64,000 nt of DNA from contig JBPRGG010000032.1 in NCBI GenBank assembly GCA_051418075.1, forward strand, positions 41,036 through 105,035, in the 5' to 3' direction. Positions 44,374-53,482 of this stretch are shown here, in pieces (position 1 is the stretch's first letter; each line of letters opens with the position of its first letter). This DNA comes from JBPRGG01 sp051418075 (lineage in GTDB: Bacteria; Bacteroidota; Bacteroidia; Cytophagales; Cyclobacteriaceae). Both the position numbers and the translations under genes were made by a program. Below the pieces are notes generated by a model. That model had not been told where the DNA came from and ran no database searches. It saw only the letters and a list, made by a program, of their open reading frames with translations.

Positions 44374-45837
44374 TTAAAGGGTTCTTAATTGCAGCCGGTC
44401 AGATAAATCGCTGTCAAAAGTACCACGGGGATTTAAGGTCTTCATCGTAGTCTGCCATTTATCAAACCTGGGATAAAACTTTCGAATAAGATCCGGCCGT
44501 CCATTCAATTTGTTATTTATTTTTCCCCAATGCGGTATGCCGCCACATTCCAGCATGATTTCCTGGTAAATATTAATGATATCATCTGCCCCTTTGGTAT
44601 GGATCAAACAGGGAGCATCCAGATAACATACGTCCCGCTGAAATTCCGGTGTAATGTAAGCAGAAGCCCTTTTGACAAATCGTACACCTAAAGGAGAGGT
44701 TTGATACAGGTGATTTTCTGAGGCCAACTGTTTGGCCCGCTCCATGATCTTGTCTATTGCCTGGGTAAAATGAACCATTTGCGCATCCATGTCAAAAGCA
44801 AACTCTGCATCAAAAGCATATTTTTTCATCTTTTCTACCCCCTGGTACAATACTTTATACCCTTTATGCTCGTATTTTCGGTCTCTGACTGATTTTAAAG
44901 CTGAATCTAACATGCCCGGTATTTTTTTAGGCCATAAATTCATCAATAATTTAATGAAATAGTAACTGATGCCAATACTTCCTAATATGGAACTTCTTAT
45001 ATTTCTGAACCGGTCATTGAGGGTACGATGTGGTTTTGTGTTTAGTAAGCGGTGATATACTACAATGCAGGTATGATCTCCGCTTTTATTTTCATAAGGA
45101 TTGATCTGCACCATTACTCCCCGGTAACCGTCAAAAATAGACCGGTCCACCAGTTTCAGCTTCACCTCAGACCATTTGGTTAAAACTTTCTTTTCTTCCA
45201 ACCAATACATCGGCTGAAGTTCCATCACATAGGCATAAATGATCCCCATGCAACCCAGATTAACCAGTACACTGTTAAAATAATCATCGTCCTGGATCAA
45301 TTCAAACCCATCTTCATTATGCTTTTGAGGATCAGTAATCCCATTGGCTGGTTCTATACGCTTCACATTTCCTCCTTCCACCACCATAACCACCGATCGA
45401 ACCATGCCATGTAAGGCTGGCAACTCCAGTCCGGTACCATGGGTGCCGGTAGAAACAGCTCCTGCCAGGGTTTGATTATCAATTCCACCCATATTTATAA
45501 CACAAAGGTCCTTCTGATCCATCAGTTTATTAAATCTTTGAATGGTAATCCCTGCCTGTGCCTGAACCAGATTTTGCCGGTTGACCGACGTTTTGATAAA
45601 ATCAGGAAATGGTAATATTTGATTTAATCGCTTCAAATCCAATAAGTAGCCTGAGGCAATCGCTACATCGGAAAACGAGTGGCCGGCTCCTACCGCACGT
45701 ACCCTGATCTCATGCTGCTCTGCTTCCTTTACAATTGCAACAATATCCTTCAGAGATTCTGGTTCAAAATATTTAAGGGGACTTATCTTATGCTTCTTGA
45801 TGGTATTATGCCAGGTGAATCGGGTTTTAGAGATCAT
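44374..45837 (-). CDS. FAD-linked aldonolactone oxidase (ALO family)
   Basis: A 487-residue protein of the D-arabinono-1,4-lactone / L-gulono-lactone oxidase family. The N-terminal FAD domain has RAVGAGHSFSDVA (the His is the covalent flavin site in family members) and GTHGTG; the C-terminal domain has RFVKRASAYITPEF and the HWGK motif (GGIPHWGKINN). Oxidises an aldonolactone or a sugar alcohol with oxygen. No signal peptide. It faces the SpoIIE operon convergently with a 12-base gap. Substrate unknown. Confidence 0.85.
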   Translation of the reverse strand: MISKTRFTWHNTIKKHKISPLKYFEPESLKDIVAIVKEAEQHEIRVRAVGAGHSFSDVAIASGYLLDLKRLNQILPFPDFIKTSVNRQNLVQAQAGITIQRFNKLMDQKDLCVINMGGIDNQTLAGAVSTGTHGTGLELPALHGMVRSVVMVVEGGNVKRIEPANGITDPQKHNEDGFELIQDDDYFNSVLVNLGCMGIIYAYVMELQPMYWLEEKKVLTKWSEVKLKLVDRSIFDGYRGVMVQINPYENKSGDHTCIVVYHRLLNTKPHRTLNDRFRNIRSSILGSIGISYYFIKLLMNLWPKKIPGMLDSALKSVRDRKYEHKGYKVLYQGVEKMKKYAFDAEFAFDMDAQMVHFTQAIDKIMERAKQLASENHLYQTSPLGVRFVKRASAYITPEFQRDVCYLDAPCLIHTKGADDIINIYQEIMLECGGIPHWGKINNKLNGRPDLIRKFYPRFDKWQTTMKTLNPRGTFDSDLSDRLQLRTL

Positions 45838-46258
45838 GAGCTTAAAAATAAGGTTGCTATTGGTTTTGCTTATGAGTTATTCCACTCATTATCAATAAGG
45901 TTAAGTAAATATAAATATTTTAATCTTATTTTGAAACCAGTCCGGATTTTTAGAACTCTACATCATCTAACGAATTTTTTAATGCCATCTGCTAATAATA
46001 GATAACATCCAGCCATTTTTAAAATTCAAGGCTAAAAACCAAGTTGGCCTTTCCCCGTTCTGACCACTTAAATCAAACCGCTAAACCTGAATGGATTTAA
46101 TTTTGATCTATTCAAAACCATAACAAAACATATACGCAATCCGCTTGTTAAGATTATATTTGAATGTGTTTTACCTGCCTCAGAAATGGAAAAGGCAGTT
46201 TTTTTAAAATCAAATCATTCGGTAAATATTTTTTAAACTCTAAATGAATTAAACATTC
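45838..46258. other. 421-base gene-free region upstream of the wbp genes
   Basis: It holds the divergent promoters of the aldonolactone oxidase and the wbpB-type genes. The only clear element is the terminator-like hairpin at 46175-46205; no supported ORF or RNA gene. Confidence 0.6.
46175..46205 (+). terminator. Terminator-like hairpin in the wbpB leader
   Basis: CTGCCT (46175-46180) pairs with AGGCAG (46193-46198), followed by a run of seven T. No plus-strand gene lies upstream within the same unit, since the preceding gene is convergent, so it may act as an attenuator for the polysaccharide genes. Confidence 0.5.
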
Positions 46259-47242
46259 ATGAAAAACTTTGCATTAATTGGGGTGGGAGGATATATCGCC
46301 CCCCGTCATTTAAAAGCAATTAAGGATACCAATAATCGTTTAATGGCTGCCGTTGATCCAAACGACAGTGTAGGGATCATGGACAGGTTTTTTCCTAACG
46401 CTCATTTTTTTATAGAATTTGAGAGGTTTGATCGTCATATAGATAAATTAAGAAGAAGCAATGATCAAAACAAAGCGGATTATGTCAGTATATGTTCACC
46501 CAATTACCTGCACGACTCCCATATCCGGTTTGCCCTGAGAAATGACGCGCAGGCCATCTGTGAAAAGCCCATGGTACTTAATCCCTGGAACATTGATTAC
46601 CTGGAGGCGCTGGAAAAGGAAAGTGGTAAAAAGATCAATAATATTCTGCAATTAAGGTTGCATCCTTCTATTATTGAACTGAAGAATAAAGTGGATCGTG
46701 AGCCAGATAAAATTCATGATATTGATTTGACTTACCTGACCAGCCGGGGGAAATGGTACTACATATCCTGGAAAGGAAATATGCAAAAATCAGGTGGTAT
46801 TGCCACTAACATTGGGGTTCACTTTTTTGACATGCTGACCTGGATCTTTGGCGACGTCAAACAAAACAAGGTTCATATTCATGATATGGATACTGCGGCT
46901 GGCTTCTTGCAATTGGAAAAAGCCAATGTGCGTTGGTTCCTCAGTCTGGATTACCAGAAAATACCGGAAGAAGTACGGCTAAAAGGACAAAGGACTTTTA
47001 GGTCTATCAAAGTGGATGGTGAAGAGATAGAGTTCAGTAATGGTTTTACTGACCTGCATACCAAAAGTTATCAGCATATCCTGGATGGCAATGGATTCAC
47101 AATGAAGGATGTAAGAACCTCGATCAATGTGGTACATGATATCAGAAATGCCAAAACCAATGGTTTAACCGACGACTTTCATCCTTTCTGTTTGAAAGAA
47201 AATAAATCAGCCAAACTTTATGAAGAATTATTTTATTCATGA
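46259..47242 (+). CDS. wbpB: WbpB-type UDP-GlcNAcA 3-dehydrogenase
   Basis: A 327-residue Gfo/Idh/MocA oxidoreductase. The Rossmann start ALIGVGGYIAPRHLKAI and EKPMVLNPWN with GVHFFDMLTWIFG match the WlbA/WbpB subfamily, which oxidises UDP-N-acetylglucosaminuronic acid at C3. It starts a three-gene overlapping operon with the acetyltransferase and the aminotransferase, so the set makes UDP-2,3-diacetamido-2,3-dideoxyglucuronic acid for a surface polysaccharide. The UDP-GlcNAc 6-dehydrogenase (wbpA) is not in this window. Confidence 0.85.
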   Translation: MKNFALIGVGGYIAPRHLKAIKDTNNRLMAAVDPNDSVGIMDRFFPNAHFFIEFERFDRHIDKLRRSNDQNKADYVSICSPNYLHDSHIRFALRNDAQAICEKPMVLNPWNIDYLEALEKESGKKINNILQLRLHPSIIELKNKVDREPDKIHDIDLTYLTSRGKWYYISWKGNMQKSGGIATNIGVHFFDMLTWIFGDVKQNKVHIHDMDTAAGFLQLEKANVRWFLSLDYQKIPEEVRLKGQRTFRSIKVDGEEIEFSNGFTDLHTKSYQHILDGNGFTMKDVRTSINVVHDIRNAKTNGLTDDFHPFCLKENKSAKLYEELFYS

Positions 47243-47801
47243 AAGCGCTTATGTGGATGATCAGGTAGAGATTGGTTCTAATACAAAGATTTGGCACTTC
47301 TGCCATATATTGTCCAACTCACGGATTGGAAGTGAATGTACTTTGGGACAAAATTGCGTGGTGGGTCCTAATGTAAAAATCGGCCACAGCGTAAAAGTCC
47401 AGAATAACATCTCTATCTATGATGGCGTAACCATTGAAGACGAGGTTTTTTTAGGTCCTTCAATGGTTTTCACCAATGTGATCAATCCACGTAGCTCAGT
47501 AAACCGAAAAAATGAATTTCAAAAGACCCTGGTCAGACAAGGAGCCTCTATCGGAGCCAATGCCACCATAGTCTGCGGTGTCACCCTGGGCAGGTATTGC
47601 TTTATAGGGGCCGGAGCTGTGATTACAAAGGATGTTCCGGATTATGCCCTGATGGTAGGAGTACCAGCCAAACAAAAAGGATGGATCAGTAAAATGGGTC
47701 ATCCGCTCGAATTTGATCAGCAAGGAGTGGCCAGTTGTGCTGAAACCGGGGAAAAGTATTTATTACAGAAGAATAAAGTTATCAAACTAAATGAAAATTA
47801 A
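47220..47801 (+). CDS. wbpD: WbpD-type N-acetyltransferase
   Basis: A 193-residue left-handed beta-helix acetyltransferase (hexapeptide repeats: TKIWHFCHIL, IGSECTLGQNCVVGPNVKIG, GATIVCGVTLGRYCFIGAGAVI). WbpD acetylates the 3-amino group made by WbpE. It overlaps wbpB by 23 bases and the aminotransferase by 11, implying translational coupling. Confidence 0.85.
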   Translation: MKNYFIHESAYVDDQVEIGSNTKIWHFCHILSNSRIGSECTLGQNCVVGPNVKIGHSVKVQNNISIYDGVTIEDEVFLGPSMVFTNVINPRSSVNRKNEFQKTLVRQGASIGANATIVCGVTLGRYCFIGAGAVITKDVPDYALMVGVPAKQKGWISKMGHPLEFDQQGVASCAETGEKYLLQKNKVIKLNEN

Positions 47802-48924
47802 TTTTAATGACCTGAAGTCCCAGCAGGATAAGATCAGGCAGGATATCAATCAGCGCATGCAAACTGTCCTGCAACATGGTAAATATATCATGGGACCTGA
47901 AGTATATGAATTGGAAGAAAAATTAGAGGAATATACTGATAGAAAGCATTGCATCACTTGTTCAAGTGGTACTGATGCCCTCCTGATGTCGCTGATGGCA
48001 CTTAATATTGGTCCTGGAGACCGGGTGATCACCTCCCCCTTTACATTTATTGCCACAGCTGAGGTCATTCAGTTGGTAGGAGCGCGTCCTCATTTCGTAG
48101 ATATTGATGCAGACACCTATAACCTTGATCCTGCCAAATTAAATATGTTATTAGACCAATTGGAAAAAGAAGATCCGGGATCAGTGAAGGCGGTTATTGC
48201 AGTTAACATTTTTGGACAACCAGCTGACTATCAGAAACTTGAAGAACTAAGCCAAACCTATAACTTCACTATCATTGAAGATGCGGCCCAGTCTTTTGGC
48301 GCCACCTACCATCAGAAAACTTCCTGTAACCTGACCAGTGTTGGTGTTACCTCCTTTTTCCCTTCCAAGCCATTGGGTTGTTACGGCGACGGGGGAGCTA
48401 TATTTTGTGATGATGATGAAATGGCTGAAATATTAAAATCAATCAGAGTACATGGAAGGGGTGAAAATAAATATGACAATGTAAGAACAGGTCTTAACGG
48501 GCGTTTAAACACTTTACAGGCAGCGGTTTTACTGGAAAAAATAAGGATTTTTGATCAGGAACTGGAGCAACGCAATCAAGTGGCAGCCTATTATCATCAA
48601 CACCTGAATGATTTGGTGGAAACCCCTAATATTAAGCCTGATCGTACCTCAGCCTGGGCTCAGTATGCTATTAGATCTTCTGACCGGTCATTGATAAAGC
48701 AAGCCCTGGCCAGGCATCAGATCCCGGCCAATATTTATTATCCTAAGCCATTACATTTACAAGGTGCATTTGAGCAGCTAAACTATCAAAAAGGTGATTT
48801 CCCGGTGAGTGAGGATACCAGCCAGACGATACTGAGTTTACCATTTTCTCCCTACCTGGAAAAGGCACAGCAAGATTTTATTATAGAAAAGTTAGCAGAA
48901 GTATACCAGGCTAAAGTAGTATGA
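47791..48924 (+). CDS. wbpE: WbpE-type PLP aminotransferase (DegT/DnrJ/EryC1)
   Basis: A 377-residue sugar aminotransferase. CSSGTDALLMSLMAL binds the cofactor phosphate, TIIEDAAQSFGA holds the pyridine-binding Asp and the Lys in SFFPSKPLGCYGDGGAIF forms the Schiff base. Transfers an amino group to the 3-keto sugar made by WbpB. It ends convergently with the TPR gene, one base apart. Confidence 0.9.
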   Translation: MKINFNDLKSQQDKIRQDINQRMQTVLQHGKYIMGPEVYELEEKLEEYTDRKHCITCSSGTDALLMSLMALNIGPGDRVITSPFTFIATAEVIQLVGARPHFVDIDADTYNLDPAKLNMLLDQLEKEDPGSVKAVIAVNIFGQPADYQKLEELSQTYNFTIIEDAAQSFGATYHQKTSCNLTSVGVTSFFPSKPLGCYGDGGAIFCDDDEMAEILKSIRVHGRGENKYDNVRTGLNGRLNTLQAAVLLEKIRIFDQELEQRNQVAAYYHQHLNDLVETPNIKPDRTSAWAQYAIRSSDRSLIKQALARHQIPANIYYPKPLHLQGAFEQLNYQKGDFPVSEDTSQTILSLPFSPYLEKAQQDFIIEKLAEVYQAKVV

Positions 48925-48925
48925 C

Positions 48926-50404
48926 TTATTTATCATCAAAATCTTTTAGGGCTACCCGGGCTTTTCTGGAAATACTGTATTCATATTCGTAATTTTTATA
49001 TTCCAATACCTTTTTAAAACAGCTGCGGGCTTTTTCCGGATGTTCAGAAGATAACAAATATCCCAATTGCAAGATTGCATGGGGTATAAAATACAGATCC
49101 AGCCCCTCAAATCGTTTGGTCAGTCTTTGATATAAAGTTATAGCTTCTTTTTTATGACCTTGTTTTTGATACCATCGGCCCTGCCGGTAGAGAAATTCAG
49201 CCTGGTGCTCAGGCAAATTAAAGGATATACCGGACCATTTTTGAATTATCTGTTTAGCCTGGCCAAAATACCCTCCATCTATATGGTAACGCAGTTGCAC
49301 CAGTTGGACTGGGGGTAATTGATCTTTAGCTAATTGAGAAGCTGCATACTTATCTGCTTCGGTTTGAATGTGGTCGATTTCCCTGGCTTTCTGCCAGTTC
49401 TGGTGCTGTTTCTCCGTTTCTCCCAGAATATAATGACAAATACCTGTTTTATAATAGCTGTCCTTCATTAATTCCCCACTCCTGTTTTTTTCAATAAATT
49501 TTTGATAGGCAATGATGGCCTTACCATATAAACCTTTTTGTAAATAAACCTCCCCTTCCAGGTAAAAAAGATGTGGTAATTCATGATCAGAAAGTAATGT
49601 GCTGAACTGCTGCATAGCTTTTTCGCCCTGTCCCGCTTTCAAATATACCAGGCTTAAGAAATAAGTTGCCAGTTGATTGCCATCCTCCGATAATTGCTTC
49701 AACACTTTGATGGCAGGTGGATATTGCTGTACTAAATAAGCCTGAACCATGGATCTGATCAGCAAAGTTTCCTCTTTCAACATCGGTTCCTGCGCTATTA
49801 CTTTTTCCAGCATTATTAAACCAGTCTCTATATCCCCGGGCAGCCCCAGCATTTTCAGGCCCCACTGGTACTGATCGGGTATTAATCCCAGCAGGATTTC
49901 TATTACCCCCAGTGTCTTGAGACTGGGTACAAAGGATGGATCACTTTCCAGGATCTGGCTGGTAAGATCATGTGCCCTTTTCAACTTCCAGAATCCACTG
50001 ATGTGGTCTTTTTGCCTTAGCCTGAGCAGTGATCCCTGTAAAAAAAGTTCTGCTTTAACAAATTTCCCCCAGTTAGTCTCATTATAATTCCTTTCCAGGT
50101 ATTGCAATCGTTCTTTTTCCCGTTCCAAAAAAAGCTCATACCCCTTTTCGGGAGCATTCAAAAAAAACCCGGCTAATTGAGACAGATTTTCGCTGTATAT
50201 TTCCTCCGGCCCATTATAGTATCTGGCATTCGAGGCTAAAGATGAAAAATTAAGGCTAAAAACAGGTTGATAAAGTGCTTCCTTCCTATTAATGGTATCC
50301 CGGTCATAATCGGGTGCTCCCTGCAGCCTCATTATAATAGACATACAACAAAAGAGGGAAAGCCAAAAGCTTTCCCCCTTAAAAATATTCCATTTTATTA
50401 TCAT
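48926..50404 (-). CDS. Exported TPR-repeat protein
   Basis: A 492-residue protein with an N-terminal signal-like segment (FWLSLFCCMSIIMRLQG) and at least five tetratricopeptide repeats, e.g. LATYFLSLVYLKAGQGEKAM, FYLEGEVYLQKGLYGKAIIAYQ and FLYRQGRWYQKQGHKKEAITLY. No enzymatic domain. Family role unknown; a scaffold for envelope assembly is possible. It is preceded by the zinc-ribbon gene 60 bases away. Confidence 0.7.
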   Translation of the reverse strand: MIIKWNIFKGESFWLSLFCCMSIIMRLQGAPDYDRDTINRKEALYQPVFSLNFSSLASNARYYNGPEEIYSENLSQLAGFFLNAPEKGYELFLEREKERLQYLERNYNETNWGKFVKAELFLQGSLLRLRQKDHISGFWKLKRAHDLTSQILESDPSFVPSLKTLGVIEILLGLIPDQYQWGLKMLGLPGDIETGLIMLEKVIAQEPMLKEETLLIRSMVQAYLVQQYPPAIKVLKQLSEDGNQLATYFLSLVYLKAGQGEKAMQQFSTLLSDHELPHLFYLEGEVYLQKGLYGKAIIAYQKFIEKNRSGELMKDSYYKTGICHYILGETEKQHQNWQKAREIDHIQTEADKYAASQLAKDQLPPVQLVQLRYHIDGGYFGQAKQIIQKWSGISFNLPEHQAEFLYRQGRWYQKQGHKKEAITLYQRLTKRFEGLDLYFIPHAILQLGYLLSSEHPEKARSCFKKVLEYKNYEYEYSISRKARVALKDFDDK

Positions 50405-50464
50405 TAAATATTCTACCTTGTTATAAAATTATTGCTGTTAATTTATAACAAACGTAGGCCCGGA

Positions 50465-51226
50465 TTATTTCCTGACCTTCTTGCCTTTTTTATCCTCTTC
50501 AATAGTATCATCAACATCAGCCAGGATCCTGCCACAATGCTCACAAACGATAAGTTTCTTATGCTCACGTACATCAGCCTGTCTTTGGGGAGGCACCACA
50601 TTAAAGCATCCCCCGCAAGCGCCTCTTCTCACAGGAACCACAGCCAGGCCATTTTTGGCATTTTCTCTGATTTTTTTGTAAGACTTATATAACCTGTCAT
50701 CTACATTCTTTACCGCTTTCTCCCGCTCCTGCAAGAATTTTTGTTCCTCTTCTTCGCTTTCCGACACAATAACCTGCAATTCATTTTTCTTGCTTTCCAG
50801 GTCTTTGTTTCTTTCCTTGAGAATTTCTTCCGTTCCGGAAATCTCTTCCTTCTTACCTTCTATCCGGGCTCTGGCCTCATTGATGCGCTTTTCAGAAATT
50901 TGTATTTCCAGGGTCTGCAACTCCATTTCCTTGGTGATTGCATCATATTCCCGGTTGTTCCGGACATTCATCTGCTGCTCTTCGTACTTTTTGATCAGCT
51001 TTTCAGAATCTTTGATGGCTTGCTTATTCTTTTCTATCTCTTCATCAAGTCCGTCTATTTCCTGGTTGAATTTTTGTATCCGAGTTTCGTATCCGGCAAT
51101 TTCATCCTCAAGGTCTCTCACTTCTTCCGGCAGGGCTCCCCGCACTTTCTTTAATTCATCTAACTGCGAATCTAATGACTGTAGATTTTTTAAAGCATCT
51201 AATTTTTGTCCTATTGTACTTTCCAT
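50465..51226 (-). CDS. C4-type zinc-ribbon coiled-coil protein
   Basis: A 253-residue protein with a long N-terminal coiled coil (residues ~5-180) and a C-terminal zinc ribbon: GACGGC (Cys-x-x-Cys) and CEHC, ending in a basic tail. This is the conserved C4-type zinc-ribbon family (CT398-like, PF02591), usually beside the Nif3-like gene, as here, five bases apart. Proposed nucleic acid or flagellar/secretion chaperone roles are not specific. Confidence 0.85.
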   Translation of the reverse strand: MESTIGQKLDALKNLQSLDSQLDELKKVRGALPEEVRDLEDEIAGYETRIQKFNQEIDGLDEEIEKNKQAIKDSEKLIKKYEEQQMNVRNNREYDAITKEMELQTLEIQISEKRINEARARIEGKKEEISGTEEILKERNKDLESKKNELQVIVSESEEEEQKFLQEREKAVKNVDDRLYKSYKKIRENAKNGLAVVPVRRGACGGCFNVVPPQRQADVREHKKLIVCEHCGRILADVDDTIEEDKKGKKVRK

Positions 51227-51231
51227 GAAAC

Positions 51232-52329
51232 TTACTTGTATCTTATTGGATTTGTATTTACTTCTGTTTTAACCAGTGCAATATTAGTGAAATTTTTATT
51301 TATTAGCTCATAAATCAATTCTTTTGTATAGACTTCACTTTCGTAATGCCCGATATCGGCCAATAATATTTTACCATCTGCCTCAAAAAACTCATGATAT
51401 TTTATATCAGCCGTTATAAAAACGTCAGACTGCTGGTTTATAGCGTTTTTCAACAAAAACCCACCAGCTCCTCCACAGAATGCCACCTTCTTGACCGGTT
51501 TATTTAACAACTCGGTATGTCTGATACAGTTCAGGTTCATTTGTTTTTTTAAATACAACAAAAAATCAGCTCCCTCCATGGGCTCAAGCAATTCTCCCAC
51601 CATGCCATTCCCTATTTCAGGATGTTCGTTTTCCAACAGGTGCAAATAATAAGCTACTTCTTCATAAGGATGAGCTTTTTTTAAAGCAGCCAGCACCTGA
51701 CCTTCCAGATATGATGGAAATATCACCTCAATACGATCTTCATCTACCTCCTCCGGTTGGTTGGCCTGGCCTATGTGTGGCTGAGCTTGCTCATTTGGTT
51801 CAAACCTACCCGTGCCCCTGACCCGGAAGCTGCAGCTTTTGTAATTGCCAATTTCTCCGGCCCCAGCCTGAGACAATGCTTGCAGTACCTCTTTGGTATT
51901 TTGAGATGGAACAAAGGTGGTAAGTTTCCTTTGCACTTGTTTTTTGGGGGACAGCACCTTTAGATTTTTTAATTGAAGCTTTTCTCCGAACTTATGGTTC
52001 ACGCCCATCCTGATATTATCCAGATTGGTGTGAATAGCATAAATGGCCAGATTGTGTCTGATTGCTTTCAGAATAGTACGGCTGACATAATGCCTGCCGG
52101 TCAATTCTTTGATCCCTTTAAAGATCAGGGGATGATGAGCTATAAGCAAATTACACCCTCTTTGCACTGCGTCTTCAATCACTGATTCGGTAACATCCAG
52201 ACAAATCATGATGCCTTCCACCGGATCTTCCCGATTTCCACATTGCAAGCCCGCATTATCATAAGATTCCTGCAAAGGACGAGGGGCTATTTTTTCTAAA
52301 TAGTCAATGATTTCTTTAACTTTGGCCAT
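51232..52329 (-). CDS. Nif3-like dinuclear metal centre protein (GTP cyclohydrolase I type 2 family)
   Basis: A 365-residue NIF3-family protein (the longer form with a PII-like insertion). Metal-binding motifs include LIAHHPLIFKG and ADIGHYESE. The toroidal hexamers bind two metals; their enzyme activity is undefined and the GTP cyclohydrolase name is from database annotation. Co-transcribed with the zinc-ribbon gene; divergent from lpxK. Confidence 0.88.
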   Translation of the reverse strand: MAKVKEIIDYLEKIAPRPLQESYDNAGLQCGNREDPVEGIMICLDVTESVIEDAVQRGCNLLIAHHPLIFKGIKELTGRHYVSRTILKAIRHNLAIYAIHTNLDNIRMGVNHKFGEKLQLKNLKVLSPKKQVQRKLTTFVPSQNTKEVLQALSQAGAGEIGNYKSCSFRVRGTGRFEPNEQAQPHIGQANQPEEVDEDRIEVIFPSYLEGQVLAALKKAHPYEEVAYYLHLLENEHPEIGNGMVGELLEPMEGADFLLYLKKQMNLNCIRHTELLNKPVKKVAFCGGAGGFLLKNAINQQSDVFITADIKYHEFFEADGKILLADIGHYESEVYTKELIYELINKNFTNIALVKTEVNTNPIRYK

Positions 52330-52424
52330 GACAAAAATAATGTAGTTCTAAAAAAATTAAACCATAGCCAAATTTATGGATTTAATAACCTTTTTAAAAT
52401 TTTGCTGTAGTTTAATTGAAAAGA

Positions 52425-53477
52425 ATGAATAAACTTTTACAACTGCTCCTCAGCCCCTTCAGTGGTTTATATTACCTGATTACCCGGTTCAGGAATCACC
52501 TGTTTGACATTGGGTACAGCAGGTCCTTTCAATTCGAAACCAACGTGATCAGTGTTGGTAATTTAAATGTGGGAGGTACTGGTAAATCACCCATGGTTGA
52601 ATACCTGATTGAATTATTGTTCCGGCAATACCGGGTGGCCACTCTGAGCCGGGGATACGGCAGAAAAACCCGGGGCTTCCGGATAGCTTCTACCCTGGAC
52701 CAGGCTCAAACCCTGGGCGATGAACCTTACCAGTTTTATCTGAAATACAAGGACAACTTATTGGTAACAGTGGGTGAAGAAAGGGCCTGGGCCATTCCGC
52801 AGATCTTACTGGAAAATCCGGAAACCCAGGTAATCCTGCTGGATGACGCTTTTCAACACCGACCGGTAAAACCATCCTTAAGTATCTTGCTAACCAGCTT
52901 TCAAAGACCATTTTTCCAGGATTACCTGCTTCCCTCCGGCAGGTTGAGAGAGGCCAGAAAAGGCGCTGAAAGGGCTGACCTGGTAGTGGTTACAAAGTGC
53001 CCTCCTGATTTGACCGGGGAAGATATGGAGCATTGGAAAACCCGCATAGCAAAATATTCCCAAAAACCCTTGGATATCTATTTTAGCGGGATAAAATATC
53101 AACCTCCCCGGCCGGTTTCTACCAGCACTGAGATCGCCTTTCATCCACAGGTCATCCTGTTTGCCGGTATCGCCCAACCTGATCCTTTGATAGAGTATGT
53201 AAAAAATGAATTTGACCTGAAACAACTGTTTATCTTTGACGATCACCACTTTTATAATCAGGCTGATTTGGAAAAAATAAAAGCTGCCTATGACGCTGTG
53301 AATAGCACAGAAAAATCACTGCTTACCACCGAAAAAGATATGGTAAAATTACTAAACTTGCAGGCAGATGCTAATTTTAAAAGATTACCACTATTTTATT
53401 TACCTATAAAGATGTACTTCTTGAAAAATGGTAAAGAATTTGATGCAAAAATCTTAGACACAATTAAATCCTTTTAA
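52425..53477 (+). CDS. lpxK: Tetraacyldisaccharide 4'-kinase
   Basis: A 350-residue lipid A enzyme that phosphorylates the 4' position of tetraacyldisaccharide 1-phosphate at the inner membrane. N-terminal hydrophobic anchor, Walker A NLNVGGTGKSPMVEYL, TLSRGYGRKTRGF, GDEPYQFYLK, LLDDAFQHRPVKPSLSILL and LLPSGRLREARKGAERADLVVVTKCP are family motifs. The ATG at 52425 is preferred to the TTG nine bases upstream. Co-transcribed with the porin-like gene. Confidence 0.92.
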   Translation: MNKLLQLLLSPFSGLYYLITRFRNHLFDIGYSRSFQFETNVISVGNLNVGGTGKSPMVEYLIELLFRQYRVATLSRGYGRKTRGFRIASTLDQAQTLGDEPYQFYLKYKDNLLVTVGEERAWAIPQILLENPETQVILLDDAFQHRPVKPSLSILLTSFQRPFFQDYLLPSGRLREARKGAERADLVVVTKCPPDLTGEDMEHWKTRIAKYSQKPLDIYFSGIKYQPPRPVSTSTEIAFHPQVILFAGIAQPDPLIEYVKNEFDLKQLFIFDDHHFYNQADLEKIKAAYDAVNSTEKSLLTTEKDMVKLLNLQADANFKRLPLFYLPIKMYFLKNGKEFDAKILDTIKSF

Positions 53478-53482
53478 CTGAA

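Noticed and set aside
50741..51272. Plus-strand Phe/Ser-rich open frames opposite the zinc-ribbon gene
   Set aside because: They mirror the Lys/Glu-rich coiled coil on the other strand.
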